DNA of 64,000 bases from Tigriopus japonicus (taxonomy: Eukaryota > Arthropoda > Copepoda > Harpacticoida > Harpacticidae). The notes under the pieces were generated by a model, which was given only the letters and a program-made list of their open reading frames with translations, had not been told where the DNA came from and did no database searches. The translations under genes and the position numbers were made by a program. Below, piece after piece: positions 1 to 13,180 of this stretch. Position 1 is the first letter of the stretch. Each line of letters begins with the position of its first letter. The stretch covers positions 10,715,331 to 10,779,330 of the forward strand of contig CM021318.1 in the NCBI GenBank assembly GCA_010645155.1, read 5' to 3'.

Positions 1-250
1 TCTGTCAAAATTCAATGTCGATCGTCAAATTGTAACTTTCACGGTGTCTAAGCCAATTTGGCGCTTCAGATGCCATTCCAATCTAAATGTGAGAACCATG
101 ATGGATACGCACTTCCAGCCAACCAACCGACTGATGGCCTCCAAGAGTTATGGAATCTATGACTTCATTACCAAATGACAAAAAGATGAAGTGTTAGAAA
201 TGTAGCCTTGATTGAATAAGAAGATTTTAAATGTATTCTTCAATCATGCA

Positions 251-283
251 GATTTATGCTCGATTTATGCTCGATTTATGCTC
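251..283. repeat. Three-copy 11-bp tandem repeat
   Basis: Three exact head-to-tail copies of GATTTATGCTC, followed by a decayed partial fourth copy. This is a simple minisatellite-like run with no visible function. Confidence 0.85.
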
Positions 284-1542
284 GATTTGTGATTTAGGAT
301 TTTGATCTTTTCCGAATGGGTACGTCTCATTTTAAATGCTGAATAATATGGCCATATTCCCGTTAAAACATGATTCGGGACAGAATTGTTGAGCAAATGT
401 AATAGTCAGCTCGTGTTTGCTTCTTTATTTTTAGTACATGTAAAGAAACGAACAAACGGAAGATTTCTTTTTGATTCCATGAAAGGAGGTTGCGAGAATA
501 TTAAAACATATTCTTCCGGTCCAAGCATGAAGTTTGATTGGGCTTAGATTTTAAGACTAGAAATTGAATAAAGTCGCACAAGGACTACTGCATTTCTCGA
601 ATTGCAGTTACAAAGTAGTCTAGAACTAAGTAGATGAAGGAAAAACCCGCTTTTCGATTGCTTTTTGATAAATGCCACATCACATTGTTAATAATTGATT
701 AAAAGAGAGACATATTATGTCTATCTTTGCAGTTGAGCAATTAGTTGAAGCTAAATCAGATCGGATTTTTTTAACCGTCACGTTTTTCTTAAACTTTTAG
801 ATTCAAGGGTCAGGGGTAAAAAGAAGAAGAGAAGAAGAGATTGAATTCAAGGTGGCATGCAAAAAAGTTTCATTACAAGCTATCGAATTCGAATGCAAAG
901 GCAGCAACCATGTTTGCTAAAAAAAAAATTGATCATGGTGGAGTTTGAAGATTACATTATAAAAGAACCAGATGTCAGAATTCCAATTATTTCCTACCTG
1001 CGTTTTTGGCCTGTTGATGCAACAAAAAGGACGGAAAAGAGGAGAGACAGATATGCAGCAATCCAATCCGGTCAATGAGAAGGCCAGACAGAGTATTTAT
1101 TTGCTAATCGTTTTGCTCCTTATTTTTGGCAACCGAGAATCCTTGCAACATCAATCGGTCTCTCCTTTTTCCATTTGTCAAAGCAAACCTGGGCGGATCA
1201 TCAACGTCAGTTTAGACCGATGGCTAATCACTCTAAGTTCGGAAGTAGCAATGAGAAGCCGAAGTAAATTAGGACACTCTAAAGACCGCGCAAGATAACA
1301 CGTGTTTCTGATGGAATAGCTCGTCACTAAGATCAACCAAGTATGAATTCAAGTTGATGTGTACCTCTGAGAGATGAGCAGTGTTGATGGCCGAAGCACA
1401 AGTGAATGAGTGAATGAAACTGGGAGTTTGTTCGGACTCGAAAATGCTTGTAGATACTATGCTATATAGTAAGAAGATTCGTCTCATGCAAGTGGCTTGC
1501 CTCCCAACAGGAACTACAAATCCGGTCTAGGTGAGTAAGTAA

Positions 1543-1612
1543 GTGAGTGAGTGGCTGGGCCATCGGCGGTCGAAGCCGCGACCTCCGTTCGAATCCACAC
1601 CAACCGAACGAT
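1543..1612 (+). repeat. Possible tRNA-derived SINE head (weak)
   Basis: The segment has a GTGGCTGGGCC stretch that could be a decayed A box. About 40 bp downstream is GTTCGAATCC, which matches a tRNA T-loop/B box. No cloverleaf can be closed, so it is at best a fragment of a tRNA-derived repeat and could be chance. Confidence 0.25.
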
Positions 1613-2900
1613 CGAGGTACAAAGCAAGCAGTCGTTCCATAGTCTCGTTCGTATTGTCGTACCATGTACGCATTCTTCCACCTCCAATCCGTGCAAGTAA
1701 ACGCCATCGCAATGCTTGGTGTCTCTCCCAACCATTCATCCACAAACCACTTCGTGTGTTCTCGCACACGCCATGAAAAAAGACGGTGCTTGTTTTTCGA
1801 GCCCGGTGCCAAAGCTATGGTAAAGAAATTCTTAGTGGGCCATGACCTGAGGAAAAGAAATTGTGTGACAACTTTCTTGAGCTTCTTTGGTTCCTGCCCT
1901 CTTATCCCCAGACATTCCTGGTCAGGTTTTTGCCTACTTGCCCTCTTGAAAGATGGGCTGCTCTGTTCTTTGAGCTGATCTCAAACAAGGATCCTTGGAA
2001 GCACATTTGCGAGGCTGGTGGCGGTATATTGAAAACTGTGTCAAATTAAGAAATGGCAGATTTGCACCTGGACATCGTGGAGGTTTTACTAATGGATATC
2101 AAAGACATGGCGAGCATGAATTCTCAAGGTTTTATTTAGACTCCCTGAGGTTATTTTTCCCACCGTAGAACGTCATTAATATGCCCCGCTTTTTCAATGG
2201 CGAACAAACAAGTGAATAATTGTAAGAAAATCGTTCCGAAAAAGGGCAAACCAGACAAATTCCTTGACTTTCGAGTCCTAAATATGTACTGGCTTGAAAA
2301 GGTGGTTCAACGCTAGACTCACCCATCAATTGGAATGTGATTGATGCTTCAATGTAGGATGTTTTTTGGAATTTTCCGAGTGAAAGTAGTTTCACTTTCG
2401 CTTGGGTTGTACCGAAACGTGAATGATTGTGACCGATGCCAATTGTTCCGGCATACATTATATGCTTCACTAAAATGATCTTGTATTGCTCTTGTAATTC
2501 CAAAACGAACGAGTGCATAATTTTCAACTAAAGAACCATGACTTGTCGTTTTTGAAACATGATGAACAATTTGTGGGTTTTATGAATACCCATGGTGCAA
2601 TTTGATTCATTTCTCCGATCCACTGTCATGGAATATGGGAGCCAAATACCTTTTAGAGTGTTTAAAGAGATCTAAGCTTCTGGGTCAACCAAATATGGAT
2701 TGAAATCCGGGTGAAAATTGGCATCCCGATCCTTTTTTGGTCTGCCATCAACGTACGTTCTTTCACGGGCATTTCTACATTCAGGCTACTTTAAGGTTCA
2801 AACTAGGAACATTAAAAATATAAGATAAAAAAATATGTGGTTGCTACTACCTTTCGCTCACAAAATGACTTTCATCATCAAAATGATGAACTTCTGGATC

Positions 2901-2918
2901 TAGGTTAGGTTAGGTTAG
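2901..2918. repeat. Short TTAGG-type run
   Basis: About three and a half tandem copies of TTAGG, the unit of the canonical arthropod telomere repeat. It is far too short to be a telomere and is probably a small interstitial or chance tract. Confidence 0.7.
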
Positions 2919-3846
2919 CTTCAAGATCAACGTTTGAAAAGCTCAGGAATGAAGCCCACTAAATTAGAATAAAAAGTAAGCTTCCATTTCTTACTCAACA
3001 TTCTCCTTCACTGAAGGTTCAAACACAATATCCTCTGGTTGATGAACAAATTGACCAATTGAAGAAGACCTCCTATTTATCTAAACAAGAAATTTTCCAG
3101 ACCCTGGATTGGATCCTTCATCTGGCAAAAAGTCTTTTTTTTTTCTTGTTAAGTAGCTCGGGTAAGAAACCCAGATAGATAGTCATGCACGCGATTTGAA
3201 ACGGTGCAAACATGCCACAGAAGTCTCCCGACCTATCTACCTTCCGATAAATATTATGTAGTTCATTCAAAGAATGCTGTAATCAACACAGGATGGGTTT
3301 AGGCAATTGCGTCCCATCATGTAGTACCATGTGAGAATGTAAGAGTACACTCCAGACTCCTGGCCACTTTCCAAACCCTCCAAACTCTCTCTTGTACCAT
3401 CTTCCAACAATATATTTTTTTCGGCTTACCAACTCACACGCACATACTGTACATTAACAATTGCTCTACTTGAGATATGTTACGCATAGGAATGTTTTAA
3501 AATGAACGGGGATGGAAACTGATAGTGTAACATGATGAAAGTCCGCTCCATTTGTTCTTTTGCGCTTCATTTAACCAAAAAACCATTCCCATGTGCACTA
3601 AATACTCAAGATTATTTAACAATGTGATTTACACTTTGATCAAAGTATTCAAAACCAAATTTAAATTGAAAACTATTTTTCAGCCAAGGAGGATTGGTCG
3701 GGTTGACACATAGTGTACTGTACGTTGAAAATGACAGAGCCTCAATGCTGACTATGACAATGACGATGATTACGACGACAACGAGGAAAATTACTTTGAC
3801 CTATGACATGCAAATTGTGAGAGCAAAAAAGCGACATCGACATCTC

Positions 3847-3869
3847 CATCATCATCATCATCATCATCT
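3847..3869. repeat. (CAT)n microsatellite
   Basis: An uninterrupted run of about seven CAT triplets. It is a simple sequence repeat outside any supported gene. Confidence 0.9.
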
Positions 3870-6800
3870 TCCTTCAAGCTAGTCGTAGCAATCCCTGCTC
3901 AACATATCCTGGCAAAAAAAATAGTGAAATCTTCCATGATTGCTCAGAAGTGGGATTTTCAACAATCGTCGCCGTCGTCGTTTCAGAATCATAAAGCGAT
4001 TCTCAAAAGGCCCAAGTGATTTTTGGGAGGCTTAGTCAATTAGTCATTCTTTCAGTGAGTTCATATCTCAACCATTCATTCCATAGATAGAACCCATCTT
4101 TTGGGAATGGTCTCTTGATGTAATCCTCCATTATATCTTTCTAAGCGGATTGAAGTTGGGAAATCTTTTCGCATTCGCCAAAAAGTGATCGGTAAAGTTA
4201 GGATCATGAGATTTGTGATGAATAAAACGGGAATCTCTTTGACATCAGACATCCTTCTTTTGTTAACAAGGTTTTCAGGTAAGACAGTGAAATAAGGATT
4301 TCTCCCAAGATTAGTTTTGGGTTGACATGGAAGACATTTACATGTCTTTTAAGGGATTGTAATTGTTTCCTGCTGACGAAACATGGAGATAGTTCTAAAC
4401 TTATCAACTACAGTTTTGACAGGAGGTTTGACGCCCTTTGTAGCACATGTATCGACACTTCCCCCCCATTTAAGGCTTTGAATAAGGGGCTTGTTGTATA
4501 GGTGATGGAGATAACGTCAAGTTCCTAATCATAAATCACACATATTGAGCAACTCATCCCATAGAATCGAGCCGATCCTGTTAGTCGTAAGGTAGAAAAT
4601 GAAGCAGAAAACAAAGAGAAACTCTCAATGACTGCGACGGTGGACAAAGAGAGGAAATCAGGTCCATGAGAACCTATTTGTCGTGCAATACTGTTCAGCT
4701 CATTGGAAATCTGCCTATCCGTCCGTCTATTCTTCTGGTTTTCAATTTCATATTTCAAGGGCATTGATGAATTGCTCAATTCCAAACGGTGAACGAATTG
4801 TAGACAGTTATGATGACGCTGATGAGTTGAGTCGTAACCATCTGGTTCTGAAATGGTTTTTTGATTTCGCGCATTCTGCTTAAAAGAGTCGAAATAGGAT
4901 TTGACTGAATAGCAGGCGGGTTCCCCTTTTGTATTGAAAGGTTTGTCCTTCACTTCTTGCGTGGTTCTTTGAAAAAGTTTGAGAGATTGGGAAAAGATGG
5001 AAGCTGGAATGGAGATACGACATATGAATGAATGACTCAATCCCGATAATGATTTTTTTCCACCATTATGGTCAAGCCATGACTTGTGGTATTTGAACTT
5101 ACCACAAATTAAAACTTGGTTTCAACAAGTTCGAACGCACTTTGGCAATCATGTGCAATATGTATGGTTCTCTTGTTTCTTTTTTAAACCAATCCCTCCA
5201 ATAACGCACCTTTCAAGACAAGCAAATCCAAACTTTTCCCAGAAAAGAAGTGTCTGTTTCAACCTGTTGGAACCACACACCGTTCCTTAATTGACGGTTT
5301 ATTCAAATTCCTGGTGCAAATTTTGACATCCGTGAGTGTTTAAACCGACTAGTAGGTCACCAAATTTCTTACATTTCCTCGTGCTGAGCCGGACTCCCAC
5401 GTGTTCTTTCTCAGTGGGTGTCTGTTTGGAAAGTCTTCCTCATGGCTGAGGTGTTCGTTTCAATGGTCGACGACGGGGATAATAATTTTGAATTCCTATT
5501 TGAATGAGAAATCGAAAGAAACTTGTGCTCTTCTTAGAGGGCAGCCGGTCGTATTTTCCCCAAGACGGATGAACCTTAGACAGAGGCCAGATGAAATGTG
5601 TTTGGCATGCATTTTTCGCCACAATGAGGTAATCATGATGGATAGACTCTGGAAGAATAGTGCTGATGATTTCTTAGCGGCCCATCTTCTTTGGACATCT
5701 TGGAAGATCACAAAGGTGCTATTCCATTTTCCAATGCCAATTTCATCCTTGGCATCTTGACTATATAATTTGATGCATGGAAAACCTTACACTTCTTCGA
5801 TTTGGAAGTGCTTCCAAACCACTGTCAAAAGTAGGAATGTCTAATTGGGGCAAATCATTTGTACGCTAAGATTTTTAGGAAATGGCTGGGAATTAAGTTG
5901 TATCCTCAAGTAGGAAAAAAACAACCTTGGTGTCTTCACCCTCGTCTTATCTTGAGGGTTGGAGGTCCTGATGAAATGTCAAATTGGAACGTGATATGTA
6001 ATTCACGACCGAAAGCCGTACATTCTCCAAAATTCAAGAGCATGAGCCTGATTTCCGAGGATGTCAAAATAAGACCCTTCATCGCGTTTTGTTTGGCTCA
6101 AAACCTAAAGCCTTGACATAGTTTTAAAAAATCAGTCGAACGACCGTACACATCCATCGTAACCAAGTCGACAATAGGAAACAATGGGAGAAGAAAACTA
6201 ATTGAAAGATGTCACAATATCAGAATCACCCAAATATAACGCCTCTGCAATTTCGAATTTGAGTTCAAAAAGGGCTTGTGCCAAATCCCAATTTTAAGCA
6301 GGTTGAAGGTGAACAACAAATCGGCATCAGTTCACTTGCAAACCACGTGTTTTGAGTAGGGTTCCCGGTGCTTTTCCGCCTTGCTCGCTTTGCACCTTGG
6401 TCAAGGTTATCGTGTTCAGATCGTCGTCCCTATTGGGATAGAGATCATACGATGAAAGAGATTCAAGGTCAAGGATTGACCCTAACTTTTGACTGGTTTT
6501 CTCAACACCCATGGATGGGAAGGAACTTTGCCTACTTTTCGAAACAAGCTTGAGGTCATCTCAGTATGTGACCAACAGTTTCTTGAGATTCAAATCGTCG
6601 TAGATTCTTGGCTAGAAAGTATCCCTTGAAGTGGTACTCTGTGGGTTGTCATTTGGATAACTATAATTTTGAACAAACAGAAGCCTAGAAATCAGAATGA
6701 TGCTGCAAAAATGGTGAAAACGCAAGTATTTCAGTCGCACTCATTTGCACAAATGACTAACTAGAGGATTCGAATATAGCTCTTCCACAAAGCAGACAAA

Positions 6801-9800
6801 CTGACTGCATAGCATATTGTATCCTCGTTCATTTGAATAGTACCTTCTGAATGCATGTGAGAATTCGCACACCTTCTCTCGCGAGTCTATCAGCACTTTC
6901 TAATTACCTTGAAGACCTAATAAGTGGTTACGAGTTCTTGCGAAAAGATTGTCGCCGGGGGTCGTTAAGAGACGTCTTCTACACTAGCTAGGTATACCAT
7001 ACTCCCTTCTTCTAGGTACATACGTACAACTAATGCACAATGGCTATTGACACTTGCAGTTTTACTGTCTCCCATTCGAATTCTGTTATCTCCTGAGGTC
7101 TTGAACTCGTTTCCCTTTGTTGCGTGAAAATCAAGAGACTTCTACGAGTGCATTCGCATTCATTCAAAACGAACAACGCAAGAAAAGTCTTTCATGGCTC
7201 ATCATCTGGCGTCAAGGGGCTCCTCTACCTTTATTGGATCACGGATAGAGTCCATTCAAGAATAAATGTAACGCCAGGGACAGGGACGTTTTGTGGACTT
7301 CTTCCATAACAAATATTGAATAGAGAACCCCCTTGAAATGCGTGCGAGAGGCTGACTCACGTCCAATCTGGCTCGGATTGGCTCATGTAAAGTTTTTTCC
7401 CTTCATCTCATTCAGTATGTGCGTCTGTCCGTCTGGTTGCTTATACGAGTGTGTGTCTTCAAGTTTGAGGTGTCCATTTGGCGAATGAACAGAAACCAGC
7501 TTCCACTTAGGTCTGCTCTCGGCAAAGAGAGAAATTCAAGGTTGATATTGGTCTAAGCATGGTCTCCATGGTATGGTCTTACCAAGTCAGTACTTTAGTC
7601 TAACCAAGCATAGACGCGACCACCAATCGTCATTCGATGGTCAAATCAGACCCATAGAACCTGTGGTGTAACGAAATCGCACTGATTTTGACAACCTTGA
7701 TTGAAAAGAAGCGAGGTCATAAGCGTTTCACGGTCATTTTTGTTGCCCGGAAGACTGTAGTAACGACGGTCAGGCCATTGAGAAGGCACAAAGATATTTT
7801 CATTCCACATCTCCTGTTTCGAAATTTTGAACATTTTCTCTTCTAGAAGCATGACCTTGATCACCTACAACTCATTCTATAGCCAATCCCAAGATTGTTG
7901 CAACAATGCCAACTGTGGCAAAGTGCATTGTTTTAAAAACTTAAAACCTCCCAAAAGTGCGTAAAGAGTAGGCTCAGTGTTCTTTTAGTAAAAATTTACA
8001 TGAATAAACGAGTATAGAAATTGACTAACTGCCCTATAGAGGCCTTAAAGATTTCCAAATGTCCTCCCACGTCATCGAAAGGAGAAGTGTTGGTTATCTA
8101 CCCGATCAGTTTAAACTTCTGTGACATTGAGTTCCAGGTTGGCTCTGACGTCCGGGTTGGAATCAAAACAAAGCAGGTAAAAAGTTCAAAATGATGTAAT
8201 TGGAGAAGATTGTACGAGAACGTACGCTTTCACAAATTTGGCGAGACTTTAACCCGCTACTTCAAAATGGAATATTGATTTTGTGAGGAAGTACAATGTT
8301 TATTTCAATAAATCATAAAATGTCAAAAAAAAATTTTTGGCCTCCGCCTCGTATTTTGAATTAGAGATAAACATTACTTTAAAGATGTACATACTGTACA
8401 TACTCTTGAAAAACACTCCCAATAGGTTTGCCAATAAATCCAACGAATTCATTTTCAGTGACTTCGTTTGAAGTTTATCAAAAAGTTGCTCGTGGAAGTC
8501 CACAAGAAGAAAATAAAAGAAACAAAATAAGTGCAGTGGGAAAAGGAACGAGTAACGATTAGTTTTGGGATGATTGAGCATTTACAATTACAGCATTTTT
8601 GAAATTGAATGGCATCACAATCACCTTTTCAAAAAAACCGAATTACTGTACTTTCGTTACTTTGAATATCGTTTCAACCGCCCTACAAATTGGTTCCAGT
8701 TTTGTGTGGAGTGTCGGCATGAACAGCTACTAAAAAAAAGGATGAAAGAAACAAAATAGCTCTAATGTACTGGGGCGTGGCATGAGAAAGGCCGATATTT
8801 CAATAAAAACATTAGGGGAAACCACTGAAACAATCTGCAAAAGAAAATTTTGCAAAATTGAAATTTTGGATTCTTTCTGGGCAAGCACACTTTTACGTCA
8901 ACGCGTGAACTACAAAATGGCTATAAGATGTCATATGCAAGATTTTCTGGGTTAACTGTAAAATACACTCAAATGCAAATATTTTTTTCGAACTTCCTTT
9001 GCACGTTAGCTGTGCATAGGTTTTGAGAAACCTACTTGTGCCAAAAAAAGGTACCACTCTTTAGTTTTTTTTCTAATTTGTAAAATTTTGTTACTCTTTC
9101 CTTAATTGATAAGGGGCACTCTTTGGCCCAATCAGAGTTGAGAGATCTGTATTTAAGTTATATCTATGAAAACTCTATCGGAATTAATCGCTTTTTTCAG
9201 TTGCAGAAACCATTTCGTAATTTACTGTAAAACAATTAGAACACACTTAAGATATCTTATTGTGCTAACATACGAGTACACCGTGCGTCATTTAAATCCG
9301 CCACCAATTTGTAGTTAAGTCATTCATTATATATACAAGCAATATACCTGAAATTTGGTGTGAGACAAGCCTTGCCACTCGAACTTTGTACTAATCAAAT
9401 GCCGCTAATCATTACCAATACGCTATTAGCCAACGATTCAGTGAGGTCACTAATCTAAACAAAGTCAGGTATTGGTTCAGAATTGAGCCCGCTCAACCAA
9501 TGACAACAAGGCAGCAAATTTGCGGACATTAGATCACTTTTGACGCTTCAACAACACTTAGCAGTGATGACTTTAAGGACCCCATAAACCATTTAGGCTG
9601 ATTGAAATCGGATGAATCACCTTATAGTCCAAAGAAGATCGATGTTAAAAGGAAATTTTGTTAGCTTATCATCAAAAAAAACCTCCAATTATCTGGGATT
9701 TATTCATCAACAATATGGGGTAGGATAGGTCACTTTGAGCCTTGATTCTGTCCACGGAATATCATTTTGTTCACTATCATTGGGTCATTCTGATATAGAG

Positions 9801-9977
9801 GTGAAGAATCTTTCCAATGATTGAAGTTTCTGATGCTGTGGCATTTTTTCTCGAAATGTTTTGGAAAGGTGTCAGTGTTTGGTGCTTTCATTCTTACATT
9901 TTTTCACTTAAGCTTGCATGTTGAATCTAGTTGTTTCTTGGCTTTAGTCTGGATTTCCATGGTCGATCGATTGGTGT

Positions 9978-10223
9978 TTTTTTTTTTTGATTGTTGGTGC
10001 TAGGGTCGGAGGGGTGAGTCTCGCCCGGCCAGCGAAGCCAGCCATCACATCGTCCAAATATTTCCGATAGGCAATTTCAAGTCCAGTATTAGAATGGTTC
10101 TCCGTCTGTGGGTGTGGATTTAACGTCTAATAGTTTTCTTGTGAAAGGTCGGGGAGGAGAATCGAACCTGGGACCTCTCTCACTACAGGAAGCTGCGCTA
10201 ACCACGACACCACGTCTCCTCCC
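9978..10223 (-). repeat. tRNA-derived SINE, copy 1
   Basis: Read on the minus strand, the element begins near 10223 with a tRNA-like head. It has an A-box-like TGGTTAGCGCAG and a B-box GGTTCGATTC about 35 bp further on. A non-tRNA body of about 150 bp follows, ending in an A-rich tail seen on the plus strand as a T run at 9978-9988. A diverged second copy lies at 40280-40511 in the same orientation. Head, body and A tail are the standard parts of a SINE transcribed by RNA polymerase III. The head is not an intact tRNA gene because the D arm and spacing do not fold correctly. Confidence 0.75.
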
Positions 10224-11087
10224 AAAAATCAAGGCATAAAAGTAGTTGACTGACACCATCGCATTATTTTTAAACGAGTGAAATCTCGAAAACTCGTCAC
10301 ACTTGAGAAATGAAGGTAGAATCAGATCGGCCTAACGCTTATTAATCATCGCCACCTCAACATTTCATCTTTAGAAATGTCTGCCAAAGTCTTTACAAAA
10401 CATCTCGGTTCAAAGTTTGGAAAACATTCCGTATCCAAATGGTGACATTTTTTGGGGAAATTCCGAATTTACGGATCTCCTAATCGACTTATCAACCAAG
10501 TGACACTTCTGTTAAATTGCGTTTTTGCAACCACTGGTACTTTCCGTTTATCAATTTGTTTAAATCTATTCTGGAACTTCAGATGGCATACGCTTGTTGC
10601 AAATATCAGATCTGGAACCATATGTATGAGCATTTGGTTTCCTGACAAGTATGGTGTCTTAAATCGTGCATGGTGGCAAAGCTGGTCCTCGATCCTTCCT
10701 TATGTCTCGTTTAATCATTCGTCATGCTCTGTTCCTTTAAACGAGAGAAATGATCCAACCTTGATGAAATCCTGATAATAATAATGACGTTTCCTTTTCC
10801 AGGCAGATTCTTCGTCGGTGCAATTGAATAAAACGAACGGTGATAGTGCACATTAAATGCACATGTTGCATGCAGAGTGTGGACGCGAAAAAGTAGACTT
10901 CTCCATACAAACATTTACTTCAAAACCGATCGCAATGTTCAGTCTAGTTTTTTAGTGGCTTTTAAGGTGGTATTGCATGTTCATTTAATCGAGAACAGGA
11001 TGGAATCAAGAAAAAGTTTTATATGATAATCCTAATAAGAAGGAAATCCTATCAGAGTTGGGTCAATTTCATGCAAAACGTGATCAT
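10224..11087. other. Intergenic, nothing recognised
   Basis: An AT-rich stretch between the SINE copy and the hAT-like element. The 107-codon plus-strand frame at 10452-10775 shows no domain or plausible splice context. Confidence 0.5.
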
Positions 11088-11399
11088 TAGGGCTGAATAT
11101 TTTAGGTTCACTTTTTGGGCAAATTATGACATAATTAGGTTGCCCAAAATTACGTTTTAGGTTTTTTTTAGGTTGAATAGATTACACCTTTTACAGAGGC
11201 TTTTCAGACCCAATTTTGCCTTTTATGTATTGTTCTACAGTAGTTTACTCTTGGCAAGAGGCAAGAGTAAAAGCAGTTGAGCAGAGACAAAGGCAATAAA
11301 TAATTTATTTGGCAGTGGGGAAAAATGCAGTATAGAACAGTTTGTGCCAGTGAAATTTGTTCAGTGGCAGAATATGGTAGAAAGTGGCAAATAATTAGA

Positions 11400-11580
11400 C
11401 CAAAAAACCCAGATCAAAAATTGTCGACCTAAAAAAGGAGATCGGATTTTTTGACCTTAAAACGAGTTCGGAAATTTTTGACCTAAAAACGAGATAAAAA
11501 ATTTTCGACTTAAAAAGAGATCGAAAATTTGCGCCCTAAAGACGAGATGAAATGACTGAAAACGAGAAAAAAATTGCTCG
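11400..11580. repeat. Degenerate ~30-bp tandem repeats inside the hAT-like element
   Basis: About five imperfect units of the form 'AAATTTTTGACCTAAAAACGAG' in pieces, each about 30-33 bp, lie inside the hAT-like element. Subterminal repeats of this kind are common in non-autonomous elements and may be remnants of transposase-binding sites. Confidence 0.6.
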
Positions 11581-11819
11581 AAAGGCAGAATGTGGCGGTA
11601 TATGACTTCAAAAAATGACAGTGAGCGCCCTTAATTAGCAGTATTTCAAACAACTTTTGGCAATGTCGGCCTGAAACCACCTCGTAACACTAATTCGGTA
11701 TATTGATGGGATGAAAAGCATTGTGGCTAACCTTGTTCCTTCTTTTGTTTTGTTGTTTTAACGACACTGGGGTAATTTTCAAGAGGGCGAAGTCATTGTC
11801 AAATGACTTTAGGATAAGA

Positions 11820-11950
11820 AAAAAAGTTCATTTTAGGTTGAAAACTTAGTTTTAGGTAAAAATTTCCCAAAAAAGGCGAGAAAAAAGTTGATTTAGGGTT
11901 GGAAACTTACTTTTAGGAAAAAATTGCGCAAAAAAGGCGTTTTAGGTTAA
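11820..11950. repeat. Two-copy ~60-bp tandem repeat inside the hAT-like element
   Basis: Two head-to-tail units share the order AAAAAAGTT, TTTAGG, AAACTTA, TTTTAGG, AAAAAAGGCG with a few substitutions. The array sits next to the right terminal inverted repeat. Confidence 0.6.
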
Positions 11951-12921
11951 AACCTAGGTTTTTATGTAAAACCTAAAATATTCAGCCCTGGTGATCATTT
12001 ACTTAGTCAATTACGTTCAGTCTAACCTTGGTGTCCATGAACATTGTCAGCGGCAGATATCTTATTGTTATCTCGAAAGTAATTCGTGTGCATTTTGGTC
12101 AGCATCAAAAAAATCCTGAAGGAAGAGTCATTCTTTTATCCAGTATTCTAATGTCCAGCTTTCAGGGGATTTCATTATTTACTAAACAAGTCTAACGATT
12201 GAGAGATCATAAAATGTAATGTTTTATTTAAGTTTAAAAAGGCGTTTGTCATTTTGCTTGGTCGTCACTATTCTATGTACAGTCAAAGCTGGATACAAGA
12301 ATACTAGAGTTAGAAAATTAGAATACTTCCTTATTTGCCAAAATACACTGTTACAAAGGGTTCATCCTGAAACCTAGGTTGCGTAGTTTCTATCTTTTCT
12401 TTACCGCGGGAAAAAACCGGGCATCAAAATCAAATGATTTTGCGAAAAACGTCTCAAGTGAATCTAGATATTCTTGTTATGCATATGCATCCATAGTCAG
12501 ATATCAATAGATGCGAGATACTTGCGATACTTGCCCATGAAGGACAGTTTTCCAAGATAGCTGAACAAAAGTTGCCAAAATATCACTGAAAGTTGCGACG
12601 ATTCATATTCAAACTGATTTGAGGAATTAGGACTTAAGCGTCGTTCCATGTCTTGCCTGTGGTGCATTTTGGACATACTGGGTGGGGAGGGGATTAATGT
12701 TTGGAAATTTCAGTACTTTTTTGGCAACCTTTGGTAAGCTATCTGTTAAAATTATCCTTAAAAATAGAAAGAACCTTTTTGTCTGACCCCATGAATCTAC
12801 GAGGTTGCGATAAGCCTTTGTTACGAAAAGTCATAGTTTAAGATAGTTCAGATAGTTCCAAGTACTTTAAAGACAAAAAATGTTATGTTAGGTATGGTTA
12901 AGAAAGGTTAAGTTAGATTTG

Positions 12922-12950
12922 AAACATTGAATTTTTTAAATTCAATGTTT
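12922..12950. repeat. Perfect 13-bp inverted repeat with 3-nt loop
   Basis: The arms AAACATTGAATTT and AAATTCAATGTTT are exact reverse complements separated by TTT. No gene is adjacent. Confidence 0.85.
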
Positions 12951-13039
12951 TCAGGAAGCAAACGATTACCTTGGCTTGACAGACAATTCTTTCATTTTTA
13001 CCATCATTTCTGAAACTTTACAAATCGCATGTGTTATGA

Positions 13040-13180
13040 ATATCATGTTTTTTAATTAAAAAATCCCGTAACGTAATACGTAAAAAGCATTTTTTTAAAA
13101 TAATGGAAAATCCCGTTCATTCTATTTTCAGAGGTAGAAAACCCCGTCCCGGGATCACGGGGATAATCCACTGACCAAAC
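13040..13180. repeat. CCCGT-rich dispersed repeat, short copy
   Basis: Shares AAAATCCCGT motifs, a GTCCCGG core and a right boundary reading ACTGACCAA with the longer copy at 18410-18800. It is likely a truncated member of the same DNA-element family. Confidence 0.5.

Larger units (their letters stand above)
1..9977. other. Gene-poor region, no supported gene
   Basis: I found no convincing exon here. The longest open frames (for example 171 codons at 4525-5040 on the minus strand and 131 codons at 2132-2527 on the minus strand) have no recognisable domain, composition bias or splice context. The stretch is AT-rich with small simple repeats, which are listed separately. Untranslated exons or distant exons of genes outside the window cannot be excluded. 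Confidence 0.6.
11088..11990. mobile_element. Non-autonomous hAT-like DNA transposon
   Basis: The ends carry a perfect 20-bp terminal inverted repeat, AGGGCTGAATATTTTAGGTT at 11089-11108 and its reverse complement at 11970-11989. Flanking direct repeats GTGATCAT lie at 11080-11087 and 11991-11998. An 8-bp target duplication with T/CAGGG-type termini is typical of the hAT superfamily. The 903-bp interior has no transposase frame. It is filled with two arrays of imperfect tandem repeats, around 11400-11580 and 11820-11950. The element would have to be mobilised by a transposase supplied elsewhere. Intact ends and target duplication suggest a fairly recent insertion. Confidence 0.85.

Noticed and set aside
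2901..2918. Telomere or chromosome end
   Set aside because: Only about three TTAGG units, with ordinary sequence on both sides.
4525..5040. 171-codon open frame on the minus strand
   Set aside because: No domain, signal peptide or splice context; composition looks like chance in a non-coding stretch.
9994..10223. Intact tRNA gene on the minus strand
   Set aside because: A and B boxes are present but the arms do not form a proper cloverleaf, and the sequence continues into a SINE body with an A tail; a second copy exists elsewhere.
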